Of a DNA stretch of 64,000 bases, positions 54,003 through 63,440 are shown in pieces; position 1 is the first letter of the stretch; every line of letters begins with the position of its first letter. Source of the stretch: CAYMWF01 sp964394085 [NCBI: uncultured Gemmatimonadota bacterium]. GTDB lineage: Bacteria; GCA-2686955; CAYMWF01. The stretch is taken from contig CAYMWF010000016.1 in the NCBI GenBank assembly GCA_964394085.1, positions 1 to 64,000 of the forward strand, written 5' to 3'. Position numbers and translations under genes: made by a program. The notes beneath the pieces are model-generated. The model made no database searches and was not told the DNA's origin. It saw only the letters and a program-made list of their open reading frames with translations.

Positions 54003-55481
54003 ATGTATATATTAGCGATTGACCAGGGAACCACCGGGACCACGGCGCTGCTCCTGGATGAAGACGGTCGTATCAAGTCCAGAGGTTACAAGGAAATCAA
54101 ACAATACTATCCGAATCCGGGCTGGGTGGAACATGATCCGGTAGAACTCTGGGAATCGGTCCTTTGGGTAACCAGCCATATTCTTAAGGAGTCGGGTGCG
54201 ACACCGGAGATGATCAAGGGCATCGGGATTACAAACCAGCGTGAAACTGTCGTGCTATGGGATCGTCGGAATAGTCAGCCTGTCCACAGGGCGGTTGTCT
54301 GGCAGTGCAGGCGTACCGAAGAAATCTGTATCCGGTTCAAAGAATCCGGTTTCGAAGATCGGGTCAAGCGCTCAACCGGCCTGGTACTCGATCCGTATTT
54401 TTCCGGGACGAAAGCGGTATGGCTCCTTGAGCAATATCCTGAGATCCGCAAACTTGCGGATTCTCGCAAGCTCAAATTCGGAACGATCGATACATGGCTG
54501 CTCTGGAATCTAACAAACGGAGCTGTGCACGCCACGGATTGGACAAATGCATCCCGCACTCTTCTTTTTAATACGATGGAGTCCGAATGGGACCTTGAGA
54601 TTCTGGAAGTATTCGGATTACCTGTTTCAATGTTACCTGAAGCGCGGCCCTCCCGATCCGAATTTGGTGAAAGTGATCCCGGTTCATTTCTCGGGATCCG
54701 CGCACCGATTGCTGGTATCGCGGGAGACCAGCAGGCCGCGCTTTTCGGTCAGGCCTGCTTCGAGCCCGGGGAACTAAAAAATACGTACGGCACAGGTTGT
54801 TTTCTTGTAATGAATACGGGGAAAAACCCGGTTGTTTCACCTAATGGATTGCTGACGACAGCCGCCTCTTCTCCGGATGGTGAATCATGTTGGGCTCTTG
54901 AAGGCTCGGTTTTCATTGCTGGAGCCGCAATACAATGGTTAAGAGACGGTATAAAACTGATTAAGAGAGCGAATGAGTCTGAGGATATTGCACTTTCAGT
55001 CGATAACTCCGGAGGTTTGTATTTTATACCGGCCTTTGTCGGGCTCGGAGCGCCCTACTGGGACCCTGCTGCCCGTGGAGCGATTTTCGGCCTGACCAGG
55101 GGAACCACAGGTGCTCACATTGTCAGGGCTGCCTTGGAATCGATCGCATACCAGACCAAGGATGTTTTCGAAACCATGAAGACTGATGCACACATGCCCA
55201 TCGATGTACTGAAAGTAGACGGAGGGGCGACAACTAACGATTTCCTCATGCAATTTCAAGCGGATCTCCTCGGTATTCCGGTTGACCGACCGGTCGGAAT
55301 CGAATCGACCGGAATCGGCGCGGGTTACTTGGCCGGGTTAGGGATAGGCGTATGGAGCGGGCCGGACGACCTCAGGAGGCTACGCGTTTCCGAGAGGTTG
55401 TTCGAGCCCACAAGATCCAGCGATGAAATGCAGGAATTATATACCGGATGGAAAAAAACAGTCGACCGGATCAGGAGTTGA
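54003..55481 (+). CDS. glpK: glycerol kinase
   Basis: The 492-residue enzyme starts MYILAIDQGTTGTTALLLDE. It has the FGGY-kinase features ITNQRETVVLWDRRN, GTIDTWLLW, AGDQQAALFGQACF with the ADP-site TYGTGCF, and VDGGATTNDFLMQF. It phosphorylates glycerol to glycerol-3-phosphate. An AGAGGGA ribosome site precedes the ATG. No glpF, glpD or glpR lies next to it. The E. coli FBP and EIIA-Glc control residues cannot be evaluated here. A palindrome upstream may be an operator. Confidence 0.95.
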   Translation: MYILAIDQGTTGTTALLLDEDGRIKSRGYKEIKQYYPNPGWVEHDPVELWESVLWVTSHILKESGATPEMIKGIGITNQRETVVLWDRRNSQPVHRAVVWQCRRTEEICIRFKESGFEDRVKRSTGLVLDPYFSGTKAVWLLEQYPEIRKLADSRKLKFGTIDTWLLWNLTNGAVHATDWTNASRTLLFNTMESEWDLEILEVFGLPVSMLPEARPSRSEFGESDPGSFLGIRAPIAGIAGDQQAALFGQACFEPGELKNTYGTGCFLVMNTGKNPVVSPNGLLTTAASSPDGESCWALEGSVFIAGAAIQWLRDGIKLIKRANESEDIALSVDNSGGLYFIPAFVGLGAPYWDPAARGAIFGLTRGTTGAHIVRAALESIAYQTKDVFETMKTDAHMPIDVLKVDGGATTNDFLMQFQADLLGIPVDRPVGIESTGIGAGYLAGLGIGVWSGPDDLRRLRVSERLFEPTRSSDEMQELYTGWKKTVDRIRS

Positions 55482-55543
55482 TGCATCAGACACGAAACAT
55501 CCAGGGGCGAAACAATAAACCGCGGACACATTTCATATAGTTG

Positions 55544-57697
55544 ATGGAACGTCTTGAAGGAACAATCCGACATTTTGTTTTCAGAAATGAGCTGAATGGA
55601 TTTTCAGTTTTTTCGTTGGAAGCGGACGGTCGAACCGCGAGCGGAGTCGTAAAAGCCGCGGGATGTTTGACTGGTGTGTCTAAGGGAGACCAGATTGTTC
55701 TGCTCGGATGGTGGAAAAACCATCCGAAATTCGGCAAGCAGTTCAGCTTCTCTGATTTTCGGCTGGTGCTCCCTTCCAGCGGTAGAGAGATCGAATTATA
55801 TCTTGCATCAGGAGCCGTGAAAGGAATCGGTCCGGGTCTTGCGAAACGAATCGTAGAACGATTCGGGGATGAGACTTTGAAGATTCTGGATGAGAGTCCA
55901 TCCTGTCTTCTCGATGTTGAAGGAATCGGCAGAAAGAAATCATCCCTTATAATAGAATCGTGGCAGAAGAAACGAGAATCCAGAGAAATCCTTCTTTATC
56001 TCCAATCGCATGGTCTCACGCCCGGTTTTGCCAGGAAAGTTTACCTGAAATATGGTCAAGACGCTATTCGGAAGGTTCGGGAGAACCCTTATCGATTGAT
56101 CAGGGAAGTATCAGGAATTGGATTTATAATCGCCGACCGATTAGCTAGAGGTTCAGGAATCAATCCAGACGATCCGCGACGAATAAGGGCTGGCCTCCTA
56201 TACGGAATGAGGAAGGCTGAGGATGACGGTCATGTTTATCTACCTCTTGAGCGGCTTACCATTAATACTTCGAAACTTCTGGAACTCGACCATGAAGATG
56301 TTGAGAGTGATGTTCTAAACCTCGTGGAAGAGGGGGAGCTCGATCGGGAGGATGAGAAGGTTTATCTCCCCAGGCTTCTGGCAATGGAGCGAAAATCCGT
56401 CGAACTCCTTCACGGGCTGATCGGCTCAGCACCTTCACTTTCCTTAGCTTCCAGCAAGATTGAAAAAGTGTTGAATGGGGCTTTGGATACCGGTTTGGTA
56501 CTCTCGGATGAACAGACGGCCGCACTCCGTTGCCTTTTGTCTGGACCGGTTACGGTTTTAACGGGCGGACCAGGCACCGGTAAGACCACGATAACCAGGT
56601 GGATAACGAGGATACTACTATTACATACTTCCAATATCGCTCTTGCAGCGCCAACAGGAAGGGCGGCTAAACGTCTGGCGGAGAGCTGCCGAATATCGGC
56701 AAAAACGATCCATAGGCTGTTGAGATTCGATCCTGATTCACGACAATTTCAGCATGACTCAGAAGAACCTCTTGACGCGGATGCTGTTCTGATAGATGAG
56801 ATGTCGATGGTGGACCTACCTCTTTTTCATGCGCTCCTGAATGCATTGAAACAAGGCACCCGCCTGATCCTGATTGGCGACAGCGACCAGCTTCCGTCGG
56901 TCGGGGCCGGCAACGTTTTTCGGGATATCATCGAATCCGCCGTTGTCCCGGTATCCCGGCTGTCAAAAGTGTTCCGGCAGAGAGAGAAAAGCAACATCGT
57001 CATAAACGCTCACAAGATCCGATCGGGTAGAATGCCGATGTTATCCGGTAACGACGATTTTTTTTTCATAGAGAATCCGGATCCGGAAGAATGTTCACAA
57101 ATCACGGTCAGACTCGTCACGGAACGCCTTTCGGCCCGATACGGCTTCGATCCCCGAACGGAGATACAGGTTATCACGCCTATGTACAGAGGGGCGGTCG
57201 GTGCTGACAACCTAAATATGATGTTGCAGCGGTCCTTGAATACCAGGGGGCAGGATAGAGGGAGGGAGTCCGGCGGGCAGAAATTCACTCCCGGCGACAA
57301 AGTAATGCAGCTCAAGAATAATTACAAGAAGGGTGTATTTAACGGAGACATTGGATTCATTCATACAATCACAAAGGATCCACATGCGCTTCTTGTCAAT
57401 TTCGACAGCGGATATGTCGAATACACACCTGACGAGATGGATGATCTTACCCTTGCCTACGCAATTACCGTCCATAAGAGTCAGGGTTCAGAATTCCCCG
57501 CTGTAATTCTCCCTATTACGACACAGCATTATATCATGCTTCAGCGCAATCTTCTTTATACCGCCATCACCAGAGCGAAAAAGATTGTGGTTCTGGTCGG
57601 AACGAAAAAAGCTCTTGCCATAGCGGTCAGGAATGACAAAATCCGGGAGAGATTCACCTCTCTGAAAGATCGATTACAGCAATTCTGTTCAGTCTGA
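55544..57697 (+). CDS. recD2: RecD2-type ATP-dependent DNA helicase
   Basis: The protein of about 717 residues has an N-terminal OB-like domain, then tandem HhH motifs (residues 75-190, VKGIGPGLAKRIVERFGD, VEGIGRKKSSLI). The superfamily 1B core follows, with Walker A GGPGTGKTTIT, motif Ia APTGRAAKRL, motif II IDEMSMVD, motif III LIGDSDQLPSVG and a C-terminal TVHKSQGSEF. Length and layout match stand-alone RecD2 (about 715 in Deinococcus), not the RecBCD subunit. It unwinds 5' to 3' and acts in repair. TTG 55541 and ATG 55544 are both possible starts. It overlaps the convergent membrane gene by 9 bases. Confidence 0.94.
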   Translation: MERLEGTIRHFVFRNELNGFSVFSLEADGRTASGVVKAAGCLTGVSKGDQIVLLGWWKNHPKFGKQFSFSDFRLVLPSSGREIELYLASGAVKGIGPGLAKRIVERFGDETLKILDESPSCLLDVEGIGRKKSSLIIESWQKKRESREILLYLQSHGLTPGFARKVYLKYGQDAIRKVRENPYRLIREVSGIGFIIADRLARGSGINPDDPRRIRAGLLYGMRKAEDDGHVYLPLERLTINTSKLLELDHEDVESDVLNLVEEGELDREDEKVYLPRLLAMERKSVELLHGLIGSAPSLSLASSKIEKVLNGALDTGLVLSDEQTAALRCLLSGPVTVLTGGPGTGKTTITRWITRILLLHTSNIALAAPTGRAAKRLAESCRISAKTIHRLLRFDPDSRQFQHDSEEPLDADAVLIDEMSMVDLPLFHALLNALKQGTRLILIGDSDQLPSVGAGNVFRDIIESAVVPVSRLSKVFRQREKSNIVINAHKIRSGRMPMLSGNDDFFFIENPDPEECSQITVRLVTERLSARYGFDPRTEIQVITPMYRGAVGADNLNMMLQRSLNTRGQDRGRESGGQKFTPGDKVMQLKNNYKKGVFNGDIGFIHTITKDPHALLVNFDSGYVEYTPDEMDDLTLAYAITVHKSQGSEFPAVILPITTQHYIMLQRNLLYTAITRAKKIVVLVGTKKALAIAVRNDKIRERFTSLKDRLQQFCSV

Positions 57698-58297
57698 CAG
57701 CTTTTCAGCAGGTTGAAATTTCTTCGGAGCGGAATCACCTGTGGAGACGGCCAGATTTTTTATTTTTTTGCCGGTATATATGAGTGGAACAACAAAGTAC
57801 AGAGTGATCGGAATGAAGGCATAACATAGGGAAGAGCGATAGAACAGTGCGAGTGAACCATCGCTGGAATGAAATGCATCGTATGACCCGACATTGAATA
57901 TTCGATCCAGGGTCATAGCGGAGAAAAATACGAGCATGGCTATATTCGCCTTGATCAGAAGAATCAGGGTTTCCAGCCTTCTGTTTGTTACGAGGAGTTG
58001 CCCGATAAAAAAGCCGGAGATAAGAGCAAGCTGATAGGCAATCAGGGCAAACGTCAGTGATAAATGTCGCGGCAGCTGTTCAGGATCCAAGAAGTACATC
58101 AGGCTCCAGTCCGGCCAGAAAAGAAAAAGCACTGCACCGATCGGAACAAACACTAAAAGACCGTATAAAATTGTCCAAACGAGTGCTTTGTTGAATACTC
58201 CGATTCCGGGGAGTTGCAGGTAGTCGGCAGCTAAACCTGCGAGAACAAGCCCGATGATCAGATTCAGTGAAAGATCGATAGGTACTGTTTTAATCAC
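57689..58297 (-). CDS. polytopic membrane protein of unknown function
   Basis: The 202-residue protein has about five or six hydrophobic helices (LNLIIGLVLAGLAADYL, ALVWTILYGLLVFVPIGAV, LTFALIAYQLALISGFFIG, TLILLIKANIAMLVFFSAM, CYAFIPITLYFVVPLIYTG). A polar C-terminal tail faces the cytoplasm by the positive-inside rule. I do not recognise a family. The GTG start 58297 directly overlaps a strong GGGAGGTG ribosome site with no spacing, so the true start is uncertain and may lie a few codons later. It overlaps the recD2 end by 9 bases, tail to tail. Confidence 0.6.
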   Translation of the reverse strand: MIKTVPIDLSLNLIIGLVLAGLAADYLQLPGIGVFNKALVWTILYGLLVFVPIGAVLFLFWPDWSLMYFLDPEQLPRHLSLTFALIAYQLALISGFFIGQLLVTNRRLETLILLIKANIAMLVFFSAMTLDRIFNVGSYDAFHSSDGSLALFYRSSLCYAFIPITLYFVVPLIYTGKKIKNLAVSTGDSAPKKFQPAEKLSD

Positions 58298-58433
58298 CTC
58301 CCGAATTTACTTGATGCCGCATTAGCACCCCACTTGCCGGATATTACTGACTCTTGAACGAAAATCAACCGATTCCGTGAAGTCGCACGGGCATTAAACA
58401 ATTCAAGCAGAAGATCAGTTCGCAACAACCTCT

Positions 58434-60167
58434 TTATTCTCCCCGGATTCTGAAGGCCCGGTCATCGTAATACTCTCCGGTTTCATTATCGCCCATGAGC
58501 CTGTAACATTCCGCCATATTTTGAAAAACCGCCGGGTTCTCAGGGAAAGACATTTTCAGTTCATCAAATAAACGGAGAGCTTCGTGATAATCTGCTTTGT
58601 AACGGGCGAGATACACGGCAAGGTTCATCTTGGCCTCGTGGTACGTCGGGTCAATTATTTGAGCCTGTTCCATCCACTCGATTGCGGAGTCATGATCTCC
58701 TGAACGTTCCATTGACAGCGCGATATTATAGACTGTGTCAGCCGACCTATGATCGTTTTTTTTTCCGGCTTGATGATTCGACAAAGCAATGAAGGGCAAC
58801 AGAACCAGAAGGTAGTAGATTTTTTTTTCTCGTAAATGGTTAACCGCCAGCCAGATTCCGCTCGAGGATAGAATGAGAAGACCCGGCACAGCCTGGAGCC
58901 GGTACCGGGAGGTAACAAAGAATATGAATACAAAAAGGAGCAAAGAAGTGATGAAGGACAGGAGCAGCGAGTATCCGGGGTTCTTTCTCCAGGTGCCGAA
59001 AATTATGAAGTAACAAGTGAAAGGAAATATGAACCCGAACGGGAATACAAAATGGGATCCCGCATTCCAGAACAGGAAGGCGAAGACCGGGGAGTACGAT
59101 CTTATGGGATATATTTCCTGGTTCCTCGGGACTTCCGCTGCATTTACGAGGATCGCCAGTTTTTTATACAAGACATTTGCATAGCCGGCGGGATCAGAGA
59201 GGATCGACCGCAGGCTCTTCTTGAAAAAATAAGAGGAATAACCTCTATGGGTTGTTATGTCATGGTCCATTGGTTCGTTGGCCAGGCGGTTCCATTCTAT
59301 TCCCGGGCGGGTCTTGACCGTAGATTCATAATCCGGATTATTCCCGATGAAAAAATTCAATCCTGCGTTTGAGGAGATAGGCACCGGTTCTCCTCCTACG
59401 ACCAGGTTTCGCACGGTGACCGGCAGAACAACCAGTGCAATTCCGCAAATAAACGTAATGGTCCGGGTTAGTGCGTGATTGAAGGAATATCTTCGGAGCA
59501 GGATATAAACAAAAAACGGTATAAATAATAAGATCCCGCCGCCTGTTATAGCCGACAGTCCTGCACAAACACCGGCAATTGCGGTAACCGGCAGCCTGAT
59601 CTTCTTCCCATGTGCGACTTCTCTGACCAAAAGATATAAACAGAGGTATGTGAAAAAAAGCAAAAGGGAAGGATTGAGCAATTCGCAGTCGAAGAATATC
59701 AGTGGTCCGTAAAATGCCGCCAAAACACCGGCTATCAGTGGCTTTGCTGTTTTGCTGACCTCTGAAGCGTGCTTGTTCTGATACTCTGATCGACTTTGAT
59801 AAAGGTCGCGAGCGGTCAGATAGACGATAACGGCCGTTGCGCTCCCAAGCAGCGCCTGGATCACCCTCGATATAAGCGGGAGATCCAGCCCGCCGATTAG
59901 AAGGGTTCCTGCGAGAAAATACTGATAGAGTGGAGCTTGATAGAATACTCCGTCCAGTTGCCACCAGTTTCCGAAAGCAATCCTTGTAGCTTCGTCAAGA
60001 TAAACTTTTGCATCTACTACCGGGTAAATGAAATAGGGGCTGCTTTTGTAAAAAAAAAGATGAAGCAGGCGTGCGAGGAGGGCTATACCAAAGACCGCGG
60101 CCGGAATCCGGACACCGGTTCCGGAGGGCTGTGGGGAGGGAAGATGGTGTCGTATAGCATCAGGCAT
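58434..60167 (-). CDS. GT39-like (PMT/ArnT-type) membrane glycosyltransferase with C-terminal TPR
   Basis: The protein of about 577 residues has roughly ten hydrophobic helices. The first loop has the PMT_2-like VVDAKVYLDEATRIA and FYQAPLYQYFLAG, where an acidic pair and the aromatic loop are typical of lipid-linked sugar transferases. The last 80 residues form TPR-like helices (YNIALSMERSGDHDSAIEWM, YHEAKMNLAVYLARY). It probably transfers a sugar from a polyprenyl phosphate donor on the outer face of the inner membrane. ATG 60167 is the first clear start, with GAGGAG 14 bases away; TTG 60203 is an alternative. The acceptor is unknown. It resembles the DUF2723 gene in layout. Confidence 0.75.
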   Translation of the reverse strand: MPDAIRHHLPSPQPSGTGVRIPAAVFGIALLARLLHLFFYKSSPYFIYPVVDAKVYLDEATRIAFGNWWQLDGVFYQAPLYQYFLAGTLLIGGLDLPLISRVIQALLGSATAVIVYLTARDLYQSRSEYQNKHASEVSKTAKPLIAGVLAAFYGPLIFFDCELLNPSLLLFFTYLCLYLLVREVAHGKKIRLPVTAIAGVCAGLSAITGGGILLFIPFFVYILLRRYSFNHALTRTITFICGIALVVLPVTVRNLVVGGEPVPISSNAGLNFFIGNNPDYESTVKTRPGIEWNRLANEPMDHDITTHRGYSSYFFKKSLRSILSDPAGYANVLYKKLAILVNAAEVPRNQEIYPIRSYSPVFAFLFWNAGSHFVFPFGFIFPFTCYFIIFGTWRKNPGYSLLLSFITSLLLFVFIFFVTSRYRLQAVPGLLILSSSGIWLAVNHLREKKIYYLLVLLPFIALSNHQAGKKNDHRSADTVYNIALSMERSGDHDSAIEWMEQAQIIDPTYHEAKMNLAVYLARYKADYHEALRLFDELKMSFPENPAVFQNMAECYRLMGDNETGEYYDDRAFRIRGE

Positions 60168-60384
60168 CGATTCTATTATACTCCTCGTGTTAAAAACCCG
60201 CAAGAACCTGATACCGGGTAAATAAAACCTTATCGATCGAACTTCCGATAATATATATTATGTAAACCAATTCGTTTTTATGCGCAAAATTTACAGCTCT
60301 AGTGCTTCCACGGTTTCTAAACCAAAAATCGTATCTATTTCATAGGGATTGTCCAGTTTTTCGGCCTGAAAAAGACAAAAAGAG

Positions 60385-60413
60385 TTGACAAAGCAATTGG
60401 GATGGTGTTAGCT
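60385..60413 (+). promoter_or_regulatory. candidate promoter for rpsT
   Basis: A perfect TTGACA (60385-60390) is followed after 17 bases by TTAGCT (60408-60413), a weak -10. Transcription would begin about 45 bases before the rpsT GTG. The region 60168-60384 holds no gene and must include the leftward promoter of the membrane transferase. Confidence 0.4.
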
Positions 60414-60466
60414 CTACGGTTCCGCCCCAACGGAGGCAATGTTAAGAGTATTCAGGAGGACATGAA

Positions 60467-60724
60467 GTGCCGCAGCACAAATCAGTAGAAAAAAGATTAA
60501 GGCAAAACAAGAAACGAAACCTTGCCAACAGATATATACGTTCGACTCTGAGGACAGAAGAAAAAAAGCTTCGAAAGCTTGAATCGACAAGCGATGCCGG
60601 AAAGGTCCTGGCAAATTATTTCTCTTTGCTCGATAAAGCGGTCAAAAGAAATATTCTGAAGAAAGATACAGTAAACCGCAAAAAATCGAGAATGCAGAAA
60701 CATATCAACAGTTTTCAGGGTTGA
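60467..60724 (+). CDS. rpsT: 30S ribosomal protein S20
   Basis: The 85-residue protein is basic and helical: MPQHKSVEKRLRQNKKRNLANRYIRS at the start, then the S20 pattern YFSLLDKAVKRNILKKDTVNRKKSRM. The GTG start 60467 has AGGAGG about 9 bases upstream; an ATG at 60462 is out of frame. S20 binds 16S rRNA early in 30S assembly. The gene is isolated, with minus-strand genes on both sides. The 94 bases after its stop hold no clear terminator. Confidence 0.95.
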   Translation: MPQHKSVEKRLRQNKKRNLANRYIRSTLRTEEKKLRKLESTSDAGKVLANYFSLLDKAVKRNILKKDTVNRKKSRMQKHINSFQG

Positions 60725-60818
60725 TTCCTGTATATTCCCCTTCTCGGGCGCTCACAAAACCATCTTCCCTTAAGACCCCACATCAATTATGAGTATTTAT
60801 AGTGCGGAGAATGCCTGT

Positions 60819-62897
60819 TTACCGCGTTTTCTGGTTGGATAGTCTCTCCAGTATAGTCGAAGCGCGAGAAGAACCGGTGAGATTAACAGCCTGCTTCAGG
60901 AGATTGATTGCTGCTTGTACGTTCCCGGATGCATATGTAATCAGTGCTTTGTCGATGAGAAGCCGTTCTGTTATATGGAACCGGTCTGTTTCGGGCAGGT
61001 ATTGAAGAAGGAATAAACAGTAGTCGGCGCAACGCAATGCGTCATGATGCCGGCCCAGACTTGAAAAATATAGAGCTGTAGAGTGAAAATAGTCGCTTTG
61101 GATTGAAAGATATCTGTAATCGGTACGGTTGAAAAGTAGAGTAAATGGTCGCGAAAGCCGCTTGACGAAAGTAAAGTCAGGGATGAACTCTCCATCTGGA
61201 TTTCCTAATCCCAACCGACTGACCAACGGCCACGGTAATGTCATGAAGTTTCTAAGAGCCTCCCGGTCTGATTGTAATAACACGTAAGCTTCACCTTCTT
61301 CATTTCTCCTGGAGACAAGTAAGGACTCAAGAAAAGAAATGTAACTTGCTTGTATTTCGAGGGGATCGTATGGAAGATCATTTGCGAAAAGACTCAACTG
61401 TGCCAGGAAATGGTTTTTTTCTTCCACTACATCCGTCATCAGTTTCGTGTCATAACGGGTCAGGTAATCGAAATACCATCTTCTCCTGAGGAGTTCCTTG
61501 TCAATAACCGTTACATCGGGTCTTTTCCCCTCTGCATGCTGCATATAGAGAATCGGAGCATATATGTCCCAATTATCAGTTAGCAGAATAGAGTGGTCTT
61601 CACAGTTCATCAGGATATCCCGGGAGATTTCGTATGCAATCCTGTCGGAAGCGTGATTACAGTAATCCCTGTTCGAGGTGAAAGAAAACACCCCTCCAGT
61701 CACGGCGAAAAGTATCAACGTACCGAATGCGGCTTTCTGATATCTTTTGTCTCTGGGAAGATTTATTAGGTGACCCGCACCAGTCGCCCCGAGGAAAAAA
61801 AGACAGATTACGGTCGGAAGCAAATAGCCCTCGATATCCGGGATATCATAAACACCAACCTGCAAAAGGTTGAATATTATTGCGGCTCCCAAAATGAAGG
61901 CTGCGGCGGTATCGTTTCGTAACAGCACCGGAAAACCCGCTAATATCAGCGGAAGGTAAATATGCAGATCATAACGTATTAGAGACAACAGTAATCTTGA
62001 AATATTTGACACAAACTCCGCAGGTGAAACAGAAAACATCCATATCGAGTACTGCCCGCCGGAAATATGATAGAAGAATTCTCGGGCTCTATCCACCCCT
62101 CCCCAGGAAAATAAAGGATTGTTCCCCTCCTGCAAAGGGAGATAGAGATATACGGATGCACCAAGCAGGAAAAAGATAAAAAAACCGAAAAGGCTTTTCG
62201 TTTGCGGATGTTTGCGGATTATTGTAATGAGCAGAAGCCCCGGAATGATGGAAAAGGCGGAATAATGGTTCCCGGCTGCAAGTCCCGCGACCAAACCGGT
62301 CAGAAGAGTTGTATCTGCGGATTTCTTCTCTCCGAGGATAAAAAGGAAAATAAGGATACTGAAACATAAAGCCGAGAGGGAGTAAACTTCGGTGATTGTT
62401 GCTTGCTCCCAGTAAGTTCTTGAAAGAGCCAATCCAGTGGGAAAGATGAACAGGGCCGCTCGTCCGTAACCAAGAAGCCGCGCAGCCAATACAAGGAAAA
62501 GAAGTGAAAGAGTGGCATACAAGCCTGACATGGTATTGGTTAATGTGACAGGCTCGAGCAACGAGCCGGAGACGGCCTGGAGGGTACCGGCGAGTAGGGA
62601 ATAGAGTGGGTATCCCGTTGGGTGCAGTATGCCACCCAGACGTATGGAGACGGCAATCTCTCCGCTGTCAACGAATGTGACTGTAGGCGCTTTTGTGAAG
62701 AAATAAAAAGCTGCGACCCCGATACAGGCCGCAACAGCAGTAGGTATTGTGATATCCGGGCCGCTTAAGGCCGGTTTTTTATTTCTTTTTGTGTCTGTTC
62801 TTCCGGAGTCTTTTCTTTCTTTTATGTGTGGCAATTTTATGACGTTTTCTTTTTTTTCCGCTGGGCAAGTCGATTCTCCTTTTCTGCAACCTTTCAT
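60819..62897 (-). CDS. DUF2723 membrane protein (PMT-like glycosyltransferase) with TPR-like tail
   Basis: The protein of about 692 residues has a basic cytoplasmic N-terminus (about 1-45). Roughly ten to twelve helices follow, with the DUF2723 signature DSGEIA and HPTGYPLY in the first loop, and YWEQATITEVYSLSALC. A soluble region (about 420-600) and a C-terminal helical repeat segment (ALYFSSLGRHHDALRCADY, DKALITYASGNVQAAINLL) resemble TPRs. TMEM260 and bacterial relatives act as O-mannosyltransferases, so sugar transfer to exported protein is plausible. ATG 62897 has no clear ribosome site; a start at 62996 in the same frame adds 33 unconserved residues. HU lies upstream on the same strand. 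Confidence 0.78.
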   Translation of the reverse strand: MKGCRKGESTCPAEKKENVIKLPHIKERKDSGRTDTKRNKKPALSGPDITIPTAVAACIGVAAFYFFTKAPTVTFVDSGEIAVSIRLGGILHPTGYPLYSLLAGTLQAVSGSLLEPVTLTNTMSGLYATLSLLFLVLAARLLGYGRAALFIFPTGLALSRTYWEQATITEVYSLSALCFSILIFLFILGEKKSADTTLLTGLVAGLAAGNHYSAFSIIPGLLLITIIRKHPQTKSLFGFFIFFLLGASVYLYLPLQEGNNPLFSWGGVDRAREFFYHISGGQYSIWMFSVSPAEFVSNISRLLLSLIRYDLHIYLPLILAGFPVLLRNDTAAAFILGAAIIFNLLQVGVYDIPDIEGYLLPTVICLFFLGATGAGHLINLPRDKRYQKAAFGTLILFAVTGGVFSFTSNRDYCNHASDRIAYEISRDILMNCEDHSILLTDNWDIYAPILYMQHAEGKRPDVTVIDKELLRRRWYFDYLTRYDTKLMTDVVEEKNHFLAQLSLFANDLPYDPLEIQASYISFLESLLVSRRNEEGEAYVLLQSDREALRNFMTLPWPLVSRLGLGNPDGEFIPDFTFVKRLSRPFTLLFNRTDYRYLSIQSDYFHSTALYFSSLGRHHDALRCADYCLFLLQYLPETDRFHITERLLIDKALITYASGNVQAAINLLKQAVNLTGSSRASTILERLSNQKTR

Positions 62898-63038
62898 CGG
62901 CGAGAGCAATGTCAGATTGCAACCGAATAAAAATACCGGTCTATTCGCCGCTGGAATACGGTTCAAGTCGCGCGGCGGACATAGCCGTATAACCAAAAAG
63001 TCAGCTTGAAGTAATAACCTACCGCCAAAAGGTGGTAA

Positions 63039-63314
63039 TTATTCAGCTACCCTGTTCTTGAGTTCTTTTGAAGGTTTGAAAACCGGAACCATTCTGTTCG
63101 GCACTTCAACAGGTTCACCCGTTCGCGGATTTCTTGCGATACGGCCCTTGCGCTCTTTGACTTTGAAGCTACCGAAACCCCTGATTTCGATATTGTTTCC
63201 GGTTGCGAGCGATTCTGAGATGACCTCTATGAGGTGATCAACTACAAGCGCGATATCCTTCTTGGTCAACCCTGTTTCCTCATAAATTCTTTCAACAAGA
63301 TCCGCTTTTGTCAT
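63039..63314 (-). CDS. hup: HU/IHF-family DNA-binding protein
   Basis: The 91-residue protein starts MTKADLVERIYEETGLTKKD. It has the HU/IHF core with RGFGSFKVKERKGR, the arm RIARNPRTGEPVEVPNR with the intercalating Pro, and VPVFKPSKELKNRV at the end. It bends and compacts DNA. A GAGGAGGTTTCG ribosome site precedes the ATG. The sequence is between HU and IHF; the IHF-alpha-like GRNPKTG type arm is present but no partner subunit gene is adjacent. A promoter and a palindrome lie just upstream. Confidence 0.95.
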   Translation of the reverse strand: MTKADLVERIYEETGLTKKDIALVVDHLIEVISESLATGNNIEIRGFGSFKVKERKGRIARNPRTGEPVEVPNRMVPVFKPSKELKNRVAE

Positions 63315-63374
63315 CGAAACCTCCTCTTACACCAACTCTGATCGACAAATGAAAAAACAAATTCATACCTGGAG

Positions 63375-63391
63375 TTTCCGTAGTACGGAAA
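63375..63391 (-). promoter_or_regulatory. perfect 17-base palindrome near the HU transcription start (candidate operator)
   Basis: TTTCCGTA (63375-63382) and TACGGAAA (63384-63391) are perfectly complementary around a single base. It lies about 11 bases downstream of the -10 element, where transcription should start, 60 bases before the HU ATG. Position and symmetry suggest a repressor-binding site. Confidence 0.5.
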
Positions 63392-63401
63392 ATACACCTG
63401 A

Positions 63402-63430
63402 AGAATACACGTATAAGCTGTGTAAGTCAA
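63402..63430 (-). promoter_or_regulatory. promoter of the HU gene
   Basis: On the - strand TTGACT (63430-63425) and TATTCT (63407-63402) are 17 bases apart. The elements match five and four of six consensus bases. The start would fall near 63395, overlapping the palindrome region. Confidence 0.5.
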
Positions 63431-63440
63431 GCTGTTTCAA

